Source: Bacillota bacterium | Lineage (GTDB): Bacteria; Bacillota; UBA4882; UBA10575 | DNA: 9,746 nucleotides | Direction: 5' to 3' | NCBI GenBank assembly: GCA_012521315.1 | Contig: JAAYMP010000035.1 | Location: 1 to 9,746 of the forward strand | Part shown: positions 1 through 7,042 of the stretch, one piece after another | How positions within the stretch are numbered: the first letter of the stretch is position 1 | Layout of the letters: each line of letters starts with the position of its first letter | Notes under the pieces: model-generated | Told to the model about the DNA's origin: nothing | The model's input: only the letters and a program-made list of their open reading frames with translations | Database searches by the model: none | Made by a program: the position numbers and the translations under genes

Positions 1-1
1 A

Positions 2-25
2 GGCGCAACCTTTCGTCCTTGCGCC
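2..25. other. hairpin at window edge, function unknown
   Basis: GGCGCAA (2-8) and TTGCGCC (19-25) are perfect inverted arms around a 10-base loop, and more GC-rich sequence follows to about position 55. No T-run follows on the + strand, so it is not a clear terminator for a gene to the left. It may be part of a structured RNA or a terminator cut off by the window edge. The strand is undecided. Confidence 0.25.
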
Positions 26-136
26 CGCGGTTACCCGGTTCGGTTGGTTCCAGGAATGGTATTTTAACATATATCACGATAAAAATCAATGTCAAATCCC
101 ACCAATGAAAATATCTGATAAAGGTAGGGACCGCAC

Positions 137-886
137 ATGTCAAACCAAATCTTGACCTCCCCCCACCAAGCTTCGGCAAAAAGCCGGCAGAGTCAGGAGT
201 TTAGCCTCGGCCTCCGCCACGGGCTGCCCATCGCCCCGGGTTATCTTCCGGTCTCCTTTGCCTTCGGCTTGCTGGCCGTGCGGGGCGGCCTCCCCGCCTG
301 GGTGGCCACCCTTATTTCCCTCACCAATCTGACCTCGGCCGGACAGTACGCCGGGACCAACCTGATCCTGGCCGGAGCTTCCCTCCTCGAGATTACCCTG
401 ACCACTTTGGTCATTAACCTTCGCTATCTGCTGATGGCCTTGTCCCTCGGGCAGAAACTCGCCCCCGGCCTGACCCTAAGTGAACGGTGCCTGCTGGCCT
501 TCGGCATTACCGACGAGACCTTCACCGTCGCTTCCCTCGAGCGGTCCGAGATCTCCTTTCCTTACATGGCCGGCTTGATCATTGGCCCCTATACCGGCTG
601 GGGAACCGGAACCCTCCTAGGGGGGATCGTCTGTACTCTGCTGCCCGAAAATCTCCAGAACGCCCTGGGTATTACCTTATACGCCATGTTCATCGCTTTA
701 GTGCTACCCCCGGCCAAAAAATCCCCCGCCATCCGCCGGGTCGCCGGGGTAGCGGTCGGGCTCACGACCGCCCTGACCTGGCTGCCCGGGCTTCGGCTGT
801 TGTCGGCCGGATGGCGGATCATGGTCGCCACCATCCTCGCCTGTCTCTACGGCGCATATTATTTCCCAAGGAAGGAGGTTCAATGA
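137..886 (+). CDS. azlC: AzlC family branched-chain amino acid permease, large subunit
   Basis: A 249-residue inner-membrane protein of the AzlC family, the large subunit of the AzlCD exporter of branched-chain amino acids and analogues. Family features are visible: the opening GLRHGLPIAPGYLPVSFAFG near residues 25-45, the TSAGQYAG segment near 66-73, INLRYLLMALSLGQKLAPG near 93-111, and ITDETF near 123-128. Most of the chain is strongly hydrophobic, fitting several membrane helices. The ATG is preceded by AGGGA (126-130) six bases away. The stop TGA overlaps the start region of azlD (ATGATG at 883-888), so the two are translationally coupled. Known role: AzlCD in Bacillus subtilis gives resistance to 4-azaleucine. 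The substrate here is inferred from family only. No convincing promoter was picked out in the 136 bases upstream. Confidence 0.9.
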   Translation: MSNQILTSPHQASAKSRQSQEFSLGLRHGLPIAPGYLPVSFAFGLLAVRGGLPAWVATLISLTNLTSAGQYAGTNLILAGASLLEITLTTLVINLRYLLMALSLGQKLAPGLTLSERCLLAFGITDETFTVASLERSEISFPYMAGLIIGPYTGWGTGTLLGGIVCTLLPENLQNALGITLYAMFIALVLPPAKKSPAIRRVAGVAVGLTTALTWLPGLRLLSAGWRIMVATILACLYGAYYFPRKEVQ

Positions 887-1191
887 TGGGCCGCACCTTA
901 CTTGCTGTCTTGCTGATGGCGTTGGTCTCATACCTGCCGCGGGTCACGCCTTTGGTTTTCCTGCGCCAAAAGATCAAATCACCCTTTATCCAATCCTTCC
1001 TTTACTATGTCCCTTATGCCGTCTTGGGGGCAATGACCTTCCCCGCCATCCTCAGCGCCACCGGGAACACGCTCTCGGCCTTAGTCGGTTTCGGCGTGGC
1101 CGTCCTCCTAGCCTTCTACGAAAAAGGCTTGATGACCGTTGCCCTCTGTGCTTCTCTGGCGGTCTACCTCTGCCAGTTGTGCCTGGGTTAA
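883..1191 (+). CDS. azlD: AzlD family branched-chain amino acid transport protein, small subunit
   Basis: A 102-residue hydrophobic protein with about four predicted membrane segments. It carries the typical AzlD stretch SYLPRVTPLVFL near residues 15-26, followed by VPYAVLGAMTFPAIL. It is the small partner of AzlC in the two-part amino acid exporter. AGGAGG (873-878) lies inside the end of azlC. It is 4 bases from the ATG at 883 and 7 bases from the ATG at 886, so the true start could be either, and the second has the better spacing. The overlap with the azlC stop supports coupled translation. A longer open frame runs upstream in the same frame, but it lies inside azlC and is not coding. A terminator follows 29 bases after the stop. 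Confidence 0.88.
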   Translation: MMGRTLLAVLLMALVSYLPRVTPLVFLRQKIKSPFIQSFLYYVPYAVLGAMTFPAILSATGNTLSALVGFGVAVLLAFYEKGLMTVALCASLAVYLCQLCLG

Positions 1192-1220
1192 GGCATGGGT
1201 TAGGTTGTGGCACAGACAAT

Positions 1221-1249
1221 AAAAAACCCGCCCTCCGGCGGGTTTTTTT
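1221..1249 (+). terminator. intrinsic terminator after azlCD
   Basis: CCCGCC (1227-1232) pairs with GGCGGG (1237-1242) around the loop CTCC, followed by seven T (1243-1249). Six A before the stem can pair with the T-run. It could therefore also work in the other direction, for the rubredoxin-like gene that ends at 1278 on the - strand. Confidence 0.9.
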
Positions 1250-1277
1250 CTACGATGAGAAGATTGTGCCTTTTGAC

Positions 1278-1613
1278 TTAACCCCATTTCCCTTTCCCCA
1301 TATGGGTGGCCAGCTCCGCCTTGATCGCTTGTTGCAATTCCACCGCAGAGCCGATGGCCTTTTTGAACAGGGCAACACAGGCCGGATCCAACTCATCGTC
1401 CCGGCCAATCTCGGCGAGTTCTTTCACCTGTTCCAGCAAGGCCGAGATTTCCATGTAAATCTGGTTGGTCTTCCGGGACCGGTCAATCAACGCGCTTTTT
1501 TCCGCCGGAACCTCGTTAAACTTCTCCCTCGGCGCCCCGCATTTTGGGCAAGCCGCGGGCGCCTGCTCCCCATCATGGATGTACCCGCAAACGCTACACT
1601 GCCATTTTTTCAT
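1278..1613 (-). CDS. small rubredoxin-like protein with helical C-terminal region
   Basis: A 111-residue protein. The first 33 residues are a rubredoxin-like metal knuckle: C6-x2-C9-G-Y at the start and C22-P-x-C25-G-x-P near residue 28, the four-cysteine pattern of rubrerythrin-type rubredoxin domains that bind one iron (or zinc). Residues from about 38 to 105 are charged and helical-looking and have no obvious metal ligands such as the ExxH pairs of rubrerythrin. It is therefore probably not a rubrerythrin with its diiron domain. Start: a GTG at 1616 directly precedes the ATG at 1613. GGGAGG lies 7 bases from the ATG and 4 from the GTG, so the ATG is preferred. It follows the MarR gene with a gap of about 36 bases on the same strand, so the two are probably one operon. 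A redox or electron-carrier role is inferred. The exact function is unknown. Confidence 0.8.
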   Translation of the reverse strand: MKKWQCSVCGYIHDGEQAPAACPKCGAPREKFNEVPAEKSALIDRSRKTNQIYMEISALLEQVKELAEIGRDDELDPACVALFKKAIGSAVELQQAIKAELATHMGKGKWG

Positions 1614-1649
1614 CACTAGTCCTCCCTTTATCCCTTATTTTAATTTAAT

Positions 1650-2186
1650 TTAGCTCGGAACCCGATCCCGCCCGGTCAATTCACGGCAGATCAAGTTTCC
1701 GGGACACTCGTTCAGGTGGGCCAGGCCGCAATGGAGACAGATCTGATCCAGGGTTTCGATGTCGATTAAAGTCGCCGCCAAAAAATCATGGAGGCTTTGC
1801 TCCAAAGCAGCCAGGCTTTCCGGGGTAAGGCGCGCCACAACCGCCTGGAGGCGCTGAAGCGATTGCTGCCGGGCGTCTTCCAAGAGGCGGATCCCGGCGG
1901 GGGTGAGAGACAAAAGGATCTGCCGCCGGTCGGTGCGGGAAAACTCCCGGCGGACCAGGCCTTTCTTTTCCAACCGGTCGACCAGTTTGGTCACCGCGGC
2001 GTTACTGATCTGCAACCCTTCCGCAACCTCTTTCACCATCGGCGTCTGGTGGTAATAGATAAAGCGCAGGCAGTTCTCCTGAACCTGCGTCAAACATTCT
2101 CCGTTCTGGACCAGCGGTTCATAGACCACCCTTTGCAAAGCCAGGGCAAACAGTTTAATCGTAAGGTCCAATAACTCAATCTCCAT
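1650..2186 (-). CDS. MarR family transcriptional regulator with C-terminal cysteine cluster
   Basis: A 178-residue winged-helix regulator. Residues about 32-97 hold the DNA-binding region: PMVKEVAEGLQISNAAVTKLVDRLEKKG (helix-turn-helix) and RTDRRQILLSLTPAG (wing), the classic MarR pattern. The flanking helices would make the dimer. Beyond the usual end, around residue 145, is an extra tail with C150-x2-C153-x7-C161-x5-C167, which could bind a metal or Fe-S cluster or act as a thiol switch. That is inference. Start: GGGGAG lies just before the ATG at 2186. A GTG at 2198 would add four residues but has a poorer site. The rubredoxin-like gene follows on the same strand, so the regulator probably controls that small redox operon, including itself. 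Confidence 0.88.
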   Translation of the reverse strand: MEIELLDLTIKLFALALQRVVYEPLVQNGECLTQVQENCLRFIYYHQTPMVKEVAEGLQISNAAVTKLVDRLEKKGLVRREFSRTDRRQILLSLTPAGIRLLEDARQQSLQRLQAVVARLTPESLAALEQSLHDFLAATLIDIETLDQICLHCGLAHLNECPGNLICRELTGRDRVPS

Positions 2187-2212
2187 TTGTCTCCCCACAA
2201 CCTTATGATATT

Positions 2213-2233
2213 TATTAATATGGTTTAATATTA
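2213..2233. promoter_or_regulatory. candidate operator: two 8-bp palindromes over the MarR promoter
   Basis: TATTAATA (2213-2220) and TAATATTA (2226-2233) are each perfect palindromes with centres 13 bases apart. The second covers the -10 box of the MarR gene promoter and the first lies at its expected transcription start. MarR proteins bind AT-rich palindromes and commonly repress their own gene, so this is a plausible autoregulatory site. AT-rich DNA gives short palindromes by chance, hence the modest confidence. Confidence 0.45.
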
Positions 2234-2256
2234 CTATATTTAATTATTCCCGTCAA
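2228..2256 (-). promoter_or_regulatory. sigma-A type promoter for the MarR / rubredoxin-like operon
   Basis: Read on the - strand: TTGACG (-35, 2256-2251), a 17-base spacer, then TAATAT (-10, 2233-2228). The start of transcription would fall near 2220, giving a leader of about 35 bases before the ATG at 2186. Confidence 0.7.
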
Positions 2257-2442
2257 ATTTTTTTTGACCTTTTTTTCACTTTTTCCCAAACGCTTTAGGT
2301 GCCCTTGCTTGTCCCTCCACCAAACAACTGGGCGGCGTCTACGCAACATTTTTCTCAGGCACCGCCAACCCGCTTTCCCGGCCGCCCCTGCCGCCAGGGC
2401 CCCTTAAAAAGAAAACAGTCCGCAGCAATAAGCCAGGACGGC
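2257..2442. other. gene-free stretch between the MarR promoter and the LysM gene terminator
   Basis: No supported gene here. Open frames that cross it on the + strand lack a ribosome site and run antisense into the LysM gene. The left end is T-rich (2258-2284) and the middle is GC-rich without a clear motif. Confidence 0.5.
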
Positions 2443-2467
2443 AGAAAGGAGGCTTCGCCTCCTTTCT
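2443..2467 (-). terminator. hairpin directly after the LysM gene, likely terminator
   Basis: AGAAAGGAGGC (2443-2453) and GCCTCCTTTCT (2457-2467) are perfect 11-base arms with a three-base loop. The hairpin begins right after the stop codon of the LysM gene. The T content lies inside the 3' arm (CCTTTCT) and no long T-run follows, so termination may be imperfect. Confidence 0.55.
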
Positions 2468-3154
2468 TTAAAGTAACCTTCTTCTTCTCCTCCGGCAGAG
2501 TCGCCGGCGGCGCGGGCGATAAGGGCACTCATTCCACGGCACCTGATGGCCTGCATAAACAAAGGTCCCCGGGTAATAGGGCTCCGGTAACGGTCCCCCG
2601 GTGGGCACACTCGGGTAACGTTCGTTCTCCCGCGACGGGCAGGGCACCGGGCCGATCACCGGCCTTCCCGGCACAGGGTAGAGAAGATCTTCCCGCGGCG
2701 GACAGGGCGGGCAGGGCATTGGCGGCGGTACCGGCGGGGACGGTTGCGGCATGGGCTCCGGAATACAGAGCAGTTCGCCGGGTTGGAGCTGATTGGGGTC
2801 GGTGATCTGCGGGTTCAGAGACAAAAGCTCTTCGACGGTCACTCCCAACCGCTCGGCAATGGTAAAGAGCGTGTCCCCTGGGACCACCATATAACTCAAA
2901 CCGCTCGGGCAGACCGGCATTGGTTGCGTCGGCGGCGGCAAACAAATTACTTGTCCCGGAAAGATCAGATCGGGGTTGGCGATTTGTGGGTTAACCGCCA
3001 GCAGCGCCGCCAAAGAAACGCCAAAGCGCTGGGCGATCTGAAACAAGGTATCCCCCTGGACAACGGTGTAAGTAGCGCCTGAACAAGGGGGGACCGGGTG
3101 CGTAGCTGTTGGGTCGTAGTATTCCTGGTCCGGGATGATCTGGTCTACGTACAT
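2468..3154 (-). CDS. double LysM domain protein with proline-rich linker and arginine-rich tail
   Basis: A 228-residue protein. Two LysM repeats are clear: residues about 28-73 (TYTVVQGDTLFQIAQRFGVS, ending NPQIANPDLIFPGQVICLP) and 87-132 (SYMVVPGDTLFTIAERLGVT, ending NPQITDPNQLQPGELLCIP). LysM binds peptidoglycan or chitin-like glycans. Then follow a proline/cysteine-rich linker (about 133-175) and a tail ending in RRRRLCRRRRRRLL. Nine cysteines are spread along the chain. No signal peptide is seen: the N-terminus is acidic and polar. In Firmicutes, LysM proteins without a signal peptide are often made in the mother cell and placed in the spore cortex or coat, as with SafA. That role is an inference here. 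Start: AGGAGG lies seven bases before the ATG. The gene diverges from the pseudouridine synthase gene and has a hairpin directly after the stop. No spore-type promoter could be identified with confidence. Confidence 0.85.
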   Translation of the reverse strand: MYVDQIIPDQEYYDPTATHPVPPCSGATYTVVQGDTLFQIAQRFGVSLAALLAVNPQIANPDLIFPGQVICLPPPTQPMPVCPSGLSYMVVPGDTLFTIAERLGVTVEELLSLNPQITDPNQLQPGELLCIPEPMPQPSPPVPPPMPCPPCPPREDLLYPVPGRPVIGPVPCPSRENERYPSVPTGGPLPEPYYPGTFVYAGHQVPWNECPYRPRRRRLCRRRRRRLL

Positions 3155-3225
3155 GTTTCTCCCTCCTTAATGCGGAAACTAAATCCGGGTCGAAGCTATC
3201 TCCTGCTCTTTCCAATGATGACAAC

Positions 3226-3241
3226 AGCGGTTTTAACCGCT
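3226..3241. repeat. 16-bp inverted repeat between divergent genes
   Basis: AGCGGTT (3226-3232) and AACCGCT (3235-3241) are perfect 7-base arms around TT. The repeat lies in the 202-base gap between the divergent LysM and pseudouridine synthase genes, about 55 bases upstream of the -35 of the latter. It may be an operator for either gene. It is unlikely to be a terminator, as no T-run follows. Confidence 0.4.
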
Positions 3242-3295
3242 TTCAATCTAGCATATTCGGCGCGCTCACTATTTGTCCCCGGGCGGAAAGTACAA

Positions 3296-3324
3296 GTAAC
3301 AAGCGCCCACGACTATGTTATAAT
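3296..3324 (+). promoter_or_regulatory. promoter with extended -10 for the pseudouridine synthase gene
   Basis: GTAACA (-35, 3296-3301; 4 of 6 consensus bases), a 17-base spacer, then TATAAT (3319-3324) preceded by TG at 3316-3317, an extended -10. The transcript would start near 3331, about 26 bases before the ATG. Confidence 0.7.
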
Positions 3325-3356
3325 AGAGGCGATTCCTTGTCCATAGGAGGTCGCCC

Positions 3357-4268
3357 ATGTCCCAACTTCCTCCCCTGCAGATCAGAATTCTCCCGTCCTG
3401 GCGGGGACGGACCATCGAGTCGGTCTTGCGCCAGGATTATTCCTTTTCCCGCCGGCAAATTATTGCCCTGAAGAAATGCAATGGGTTGATCTTAAACGGC
3501 GTACCCGTCTATGCCAAGACCCGGCTCCGGGGCGGAGAAGACCTGCTCGTTCGCTTTCCACCCCCACCTCCCCAGAACCTGGTCGCGGAAAAGATCCCGG
3601 TGGCGATCGTCTACGAAGACCCCGATCTGATCGTGGTGAATAAACCTGCCGGGATGCTGGTCCATCCCGTGCGCTTTCACCGGACCGGGACATTGGCCAA
3701 TGCCCTGACCTACCACTGGCAACAAACCGGGTCCGCCGCGGCCTTCCATGCGGTGCACCGTTTGGACCAGTCCACCTCCGGCCTGCTTTTGGTCGCCAAA
3801 AACTCCTGGTCCCACCAGCAACTCTCTTTACAGTTGCAAAACAACACGATCAACCGGCTATACCTGGCCGTCACCGCCGGTCATCTCCCCTCCACCCATG
3901 GCCTGATCACCGCCCCGATCAAAAAAAGCGCCACCGGGATCAAGCGTTACATCGATCCCGCCGGCCAACCCGCCCGGACCCGTTTCCGGACGCTGAGGCG
4001 CTCGGACCAAGCCGCCCTGTTGCTTGTCAAGTTAATGACCGGGCGCACCCATCAGATCCGGGTCCACTTTGCGCATTTGCAGGCCCCGTTGTGGGGAGAC
4101 GCCCTCTACGGGCAGGCTGATCCGGACTTTTCCCGGCCGGCGCTTCATGCCGTCAGCCTTAGTTTTCGCCACCCCCGTTCCCAACGGTGGCTCAAGTTTC
4201 GCGCCCCGCTGCCGCCGGATCTGAAAAGATTAACACACCAATTGGGGCTGATCCCGTCCGAAGCTTGA
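3357..4268 (+). CDS. RluA family RNA pseudouridine synthase
   Basis: A 303-residue enzyme that converts uridine to pseudouridine in structured RNA, most likely 23S rRNA, in the cytoplasm. The catalytic motif HRLDQSTSGLLLVAK is present, with the active-site aspartate at D137. Other family blocks are IVYEDPDLIVVNKPAGMLVHP (84-104) and LMTGRTHQIRVHFAHLQAPLWGDALYG in the last third. The N-terminal 70 residues (SRRQIIALKKCNGLILNGV and following) look like the S4-type RNA-binding domain common in the RluD/YjbO-like branch. The length is normal. AGGAGG (3345-3350) lies six bases before the ATG, downstream of an extended -10 promoter. The target uridine cannot be told from sequence, so no gene symbol is given. 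No terminator is obvious before transketolase 115 bases further on. Confidence 0.93.
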   Translation: MSQLPPLQIRILPSWRGRTIESVLRQDYSFSRRQIIALKKCNGLILNGVPVYAKTRLRGGEDLLVRFPPPPPQNLVAEKIPVAIVYEDPDLIVVNKPAGMLVHPVRFHRTGTLANALTYHWQQTGSAAAFHAVHRLDQSTSGLLLVAKNSWSHQQLSLQLQNNTINRLYLAVTAGHLPSTHGLITAPIKKSATGIKRYIDPAGQPARTRFRTLRRSDQAALLLVKLMTGRTHQIRVHFAHLQAPLWGDALYGQADPDFSRPALHAVSLSFRHPRSQRWLKFRAPLPPDLKRLTHQLGLIPSEA

Positions 4269-4383
4269 ATTACATTTTCGTAACATCGTTTCGGAGAGGA
4301 TTATCCCCGGACCTGGAGAAATAATAATTTTATGGATCTGAGCTTAAAAAAATAGCCAAAATTTTTAGGAAAGGAGCTTATCC

Positions 4384-6351
4384 ATGATTACCACAGTTGC
4401 GAACACAATTAGAGGATTAGCAGCGGATATGGTTGAAAAAGCCAATTCCGGCCCCCCCGGCATGCCACTGGGTACGGCGGATTTGGCGGCGGTTCTCTAC
4501 GCTGAATTCTTAAAACATGATCCGACGTGCCCGGACTGGCCGGACCGGGACCGTTTTATCCTCTCCGCCGGACATGGTTCAGCACTCCTCTATAGCCTTT
4601 TACATTTAACCGGCTATCCACTGCCGATGGAAGAACTGAAGCGTTTTCGCCAATTAAACTCCAAAACCCCCGGCCACCCCGAATACTGGGAAGTCCCCGG
4701 CATCGAAACCACCACCGGCCCCCTGGGGCAAGGCATCGCTAATGCCGTGGGCATGGCTTTAGCCGAAAGGATGTTGGCCGCCCGGTACAACAAGCCCGGA
4801 CACGAGATCGTAAACCATTATACATATGTAATCGCCGGCGACGGCTGTTTGATGGAGGGGGTCGCGTCTGAAGCCTGTTCCCTGGCCGGCGACTTGAAAC
4901 TGGGCAAACTGATCGTCTTTTATGATGATAACGAGATCTCGATCGAAGGCCCGACGGACCTGGCCTTTAAAGAGGACGTGCCGAAACGCTTTGCTGCCTA
5001 TGGTTGGCAGGTGCTGAGCATTGACGGCCATAATCCGGAGGCGATCCGCAAGGCCATTGCCGAAGCCAAAGCCGACCACAACCGTCCGAGCCTGATCGTG
5101 GCCAAAACCGAAATTGGCTATGCCAGTCCCCTCGCCGGGAACGCGAGTGTCCATGGTGCCCCCTTGGGCAAAGAAAACGTCGCCGTCCTCAAAAAGAACC
5201 TGGGACTACCCGCGGAAGAATTCTACGTCCCCGCCGAAGTAAAGGATTACTTCCAGGCAAAACGGGGCGAATGGGCCAAACACCGTCAAGATTGGGAGCG
5301 CCGCTTCGCCGACTGGGCTGCAGCCAACCCCGCTTTAAAAGCGGAGTGGGACCGGATCATGCAGAAAGAACTCCCCGCCGGTCTGGAGGCCGTCCTGCCC
5401 AAATTCGAAGCCGGAACCGCTTTCGCCACCCGTGATGTCGGCGGTAAAGTCTTAAACGCGTTGGCGCCCACCCTCCCCGAACTGGTCGGCGGCTCGGCCG
5501 ACCTGGCGCCCTCCACCAAAACCTATATCAACGGGGCTGGTGATGTGAGCGGCGCTGACTTCAGTGGAAAGAACCTCCACTTTGGCGTCAGAGAACACGG
5601 GATGGGAGCCATTTTAAACGGGATGGCGCTTCATGGCGGGTTCCGGGTTTACGGCTCGACCTTCTTTGTCTTCGCCGATTATATGCGGCCCCCGATCCGT
5701 TTAGCCGCCTTGATGAAACAACCGGTCATCTTCGTCTTTACCCATGACTCCTTCTACGTAGGCGAAGACGGGCCCACCCACCAGCCGATTGAACACGCCG
5801 AGGCGCTGCGGATCATCCCCGGCCTCCATACCTTCCGCCCGGCCGACGCCAACGAAACGGCCTGGGCCTGGTTGGCCGCCCTCCAACGGACCGATGGCCC
5901 TACCGCGCTACTCTTAACCAGACAAAAGGTACCCACCCTTGCCGGAACCACTTTGGACGGGTTTAAACGAGGCGGTTACGTCATCCGTGAACCGGAAGGC
6001 GGTGCCGACCTGGTGATCATCGCCACCGGAAGTGAAGTCGCCTTGGCCCTCGCCGCCGCGGATAAACTGGCGGCCGAAGGAAAGAAGGCCCGGGTAGTCT
6101 CCATGCCTTGCCGCGAAGTCTTTTTGGCTCAGGAGCAGGCCTACATCAAGCGCGTCCTGGGCACCGATCTACCGCGGGTTACGCTTGAAGCCGGCGTGGG
6201 CAGCGGTTGGTACCAATTGACCGGTCCTGCCGGTCTGGTGATCTCCCTTGACCGCTTTGGCGCCAGCGCCCCCGCAGGTGACCTGCAGAAACTTTTCGGC
6301 TTTACCCCGGAGGCCGTCGTTGAGCGGATCAAGGCTCACTTTAACTGGTAA
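4384..6351 (+). CDS. tkt: transketolase
   Basis: A 655-residue, full-length thiamine-diphosphate enzyme that moves two-carbon units between ketoses and aldoses in the non-oxidative pentose phosphate pathway. Domains in order: TPP-binding N-terminal domain with GDGCLMEG (G152-D153-G154) and the matching N183; central pyrimidine-binding domain with GVREHGM (E404 is the catalytic glutamate), THDS (H454) and GEDGPTHQP (H466); C-terminal domain from about residue 530. Conserved active-site residues seen: H64 (SAGHGS), H98 (KTPGHPE), H257 (VHGAPLG), S371 (GGSADLAPS). One does not match: the usual SGHPG near the N-terminus reads SGPPG (P24, codon CCC at 4453). That position holds the histidine studied as His30 in yeast and His26 in E. 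coli. AAGGAG lies seven bases before the ATG. A strong terminator follows the stop. It may be transcribed alone or with the upstream gene. Confidence 0.96.
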   Translation: MITTVANTIRGLAADMVEKANSGPPGMPLGTADLAAVLYAEFLKHDPTCPDWPDRDRFILSAGHGSALLYSLLHLTGYPLPMEELKRFRQLNSKTPGHPEYWEVPGIETTTGPLGQGIANAVGMALAERMLAARYNKPGHEIVNHYTYVIAGDGCLMEGVASEACSLAGDLKLGKLIVFYDDNEISIEGPTDLAFKEDVPKRFAAYGWQVLSIDGHNPEAIRKAIAEAKADHNRPSLIVAKTEIGYASPLAGNASVHGAPLGKENVAVLKKNLGLPAEEFYVPAEVKDYFQAKRGEWAKHRQDWERRFADWAAANPALKAEWDRIMQKELPAGLEAVLPKFEAGTAFATRDVGGKVLNALAPTLPELVGGSADLAPSTKTYINGAGDVSGADFSGKNLHFGVREHGMGAILNGMALHGGFRVYGSTFFVFADYMRPPIRLAALMKQPVIFVFTHDSFYVGEDGPTHQPIEHAEALRIIPGLHTFRPADANETAWAWLAALQRTDGPTALLLTRQKVPTLAGTTLDGFKRGGYVIREPEGGADLVIIATGSEVALALAAADKLAAEGKKARVVSMPCREVFLAQEQAYIKRVLGTDLPRVTLEAGVGSGWYQLTGPAGLVISLDRFGASAPAGDLQKLFGFTPEAVVERIKAHFNW

Positions 6352-6361
6352 ACAAAGGCAT

Positions 6362-6395
6362 AAAAAGAACCTGGGCTTCACCCAGGTTCTTTTTT
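6362..6395 (+). terminator. intrinsic terminator after transketolase
   Basis: GAACCTGGG (6367-6375) and CCCAGGTTC (6381-6389) form a perfect 9-base stem with the loop CTTCA, followed by six T (6390-6395). Five A before the stem extend it against the T-run. It lies only about 30 bases upstream of the first chromate transporter start. Confidence 0.92.
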
Positions 6396-6423
6396 CACTG
6401 CCGACAAGAGGACGGTGCAAAAA

Positions 6424-6969
6424 ATGAAGAAAAAAACCTCCCTCTTCGACCTTTTCTTCACCTTCTTTAAAATCGGCGCTTTCACCATTGGTGGCGGATA
6501 CGCAATGCTCCCCCTGATCCAGCGGGAGGTCCTGGAGGAACACCAATGGCTTGATACGGAGGAGGTCACCACGATCCTGGCCATCGCCGAGATGACGCCG
6601 GGGCCGGTGGCGATTAATACCGCCACGTTCGTTGGCTACCGGACCGTCGGCGTCCCCGGCGCGGCCGCAGCTTCGCTGGGCGTCGTCCTCCCTTCCTTCT
6701 TGATCATCCTGACCATCGCCGTTTTTCTACCCCGTTTTGCCGGCCACCCCGTGGTTGAACGGCTTTTTTACGGGATCCGGCCGGCGGTTGTTGCTTTAAT
6801 CGGTCACGCCCTTTTTAAACTGGGCCGGAAGATCCTGACCAGTTCCTTCGCCTATGCCGTCGCCCTCGGCGTCTTCCTGGTGCAACTCGTCTTCGCCCTT
6901 CCGCCCATCCCCGCACTGCTCATGGCCGCCGGCGCGGGGATCCTTTATTCCCTTCGCCCCCCGCGTTGA
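6424..6969 (+). CDS. chromate transporter family protein, single CHR domain (first of pair)
   Basis: A 181-residue membrane protein with one CHR domain. Family signatures: FFKIGAFTIGGGYAMLPLI (about 14-32) and AIAEMTPGPVAINTATFVGYR (about 53-73), then LGVVLPSF and several membrane segments. Short CHR proteins normally occur as tandem pairs that act together as a transporter, of chromate in tested cases. The substrate here is unproven. Start choice: the ATG at 6424 aligns well with the second copy. A GTG at 6415 would add three residues, and GAGG at 6408-6411 is badly spaced for both (3 and 12 bases). A transketolase terminator ends just 28 bases upstream, leaving no clear room for a promoter. 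Confidence 0.88.
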   Translation: MKKKTSLFDLFFTFFKIGAFTIGGGYAMLPLIQREVLEEHQWLDTEEVTTILAIAEMTPGPVAINTATFVGYRTVGVPGAAAASLGVVLPSFLIILTIAVFLPRFAGHPVVERLFYGIRPAVVALIGHALFKLGRKILTSSFAYAVALGVFLVQLVFALPPIPALLMAAGAGILYSLRPPR

Positions 6970-7042
6970 CCACTTTGGCCGCGCGGCCGCTGGAACCGGG
7001 TAAAGGTCCGGATATTATTTTCATAAGTAGGTGATCTCAACC

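Noticed and set aside
487..882. N-terminal extension of the azlD frame
   Set aside because: It lies in another frame inside azlC. A good ribosome site and the ATGATG at 883-888 mark the true azlD start.
1179..1619. + strand frame of 146 codons
   Set aside because: It runs through a terminator and antisense to the rubredoxin-like gene, which has the clear four-cysteine motif.
2299..2805. + strand frame of 168 codons
   Set aside because: It is antisense to the LysM gene, with no ribosome site and a low-complexity product.
6977..6988. 12-base palindrome GGCCGCGCGGCC between the chr genes
   Set aside because: It is GC-rich and made of common restriction-like words, with no T-run and no promoter nearby. 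Probably chance.
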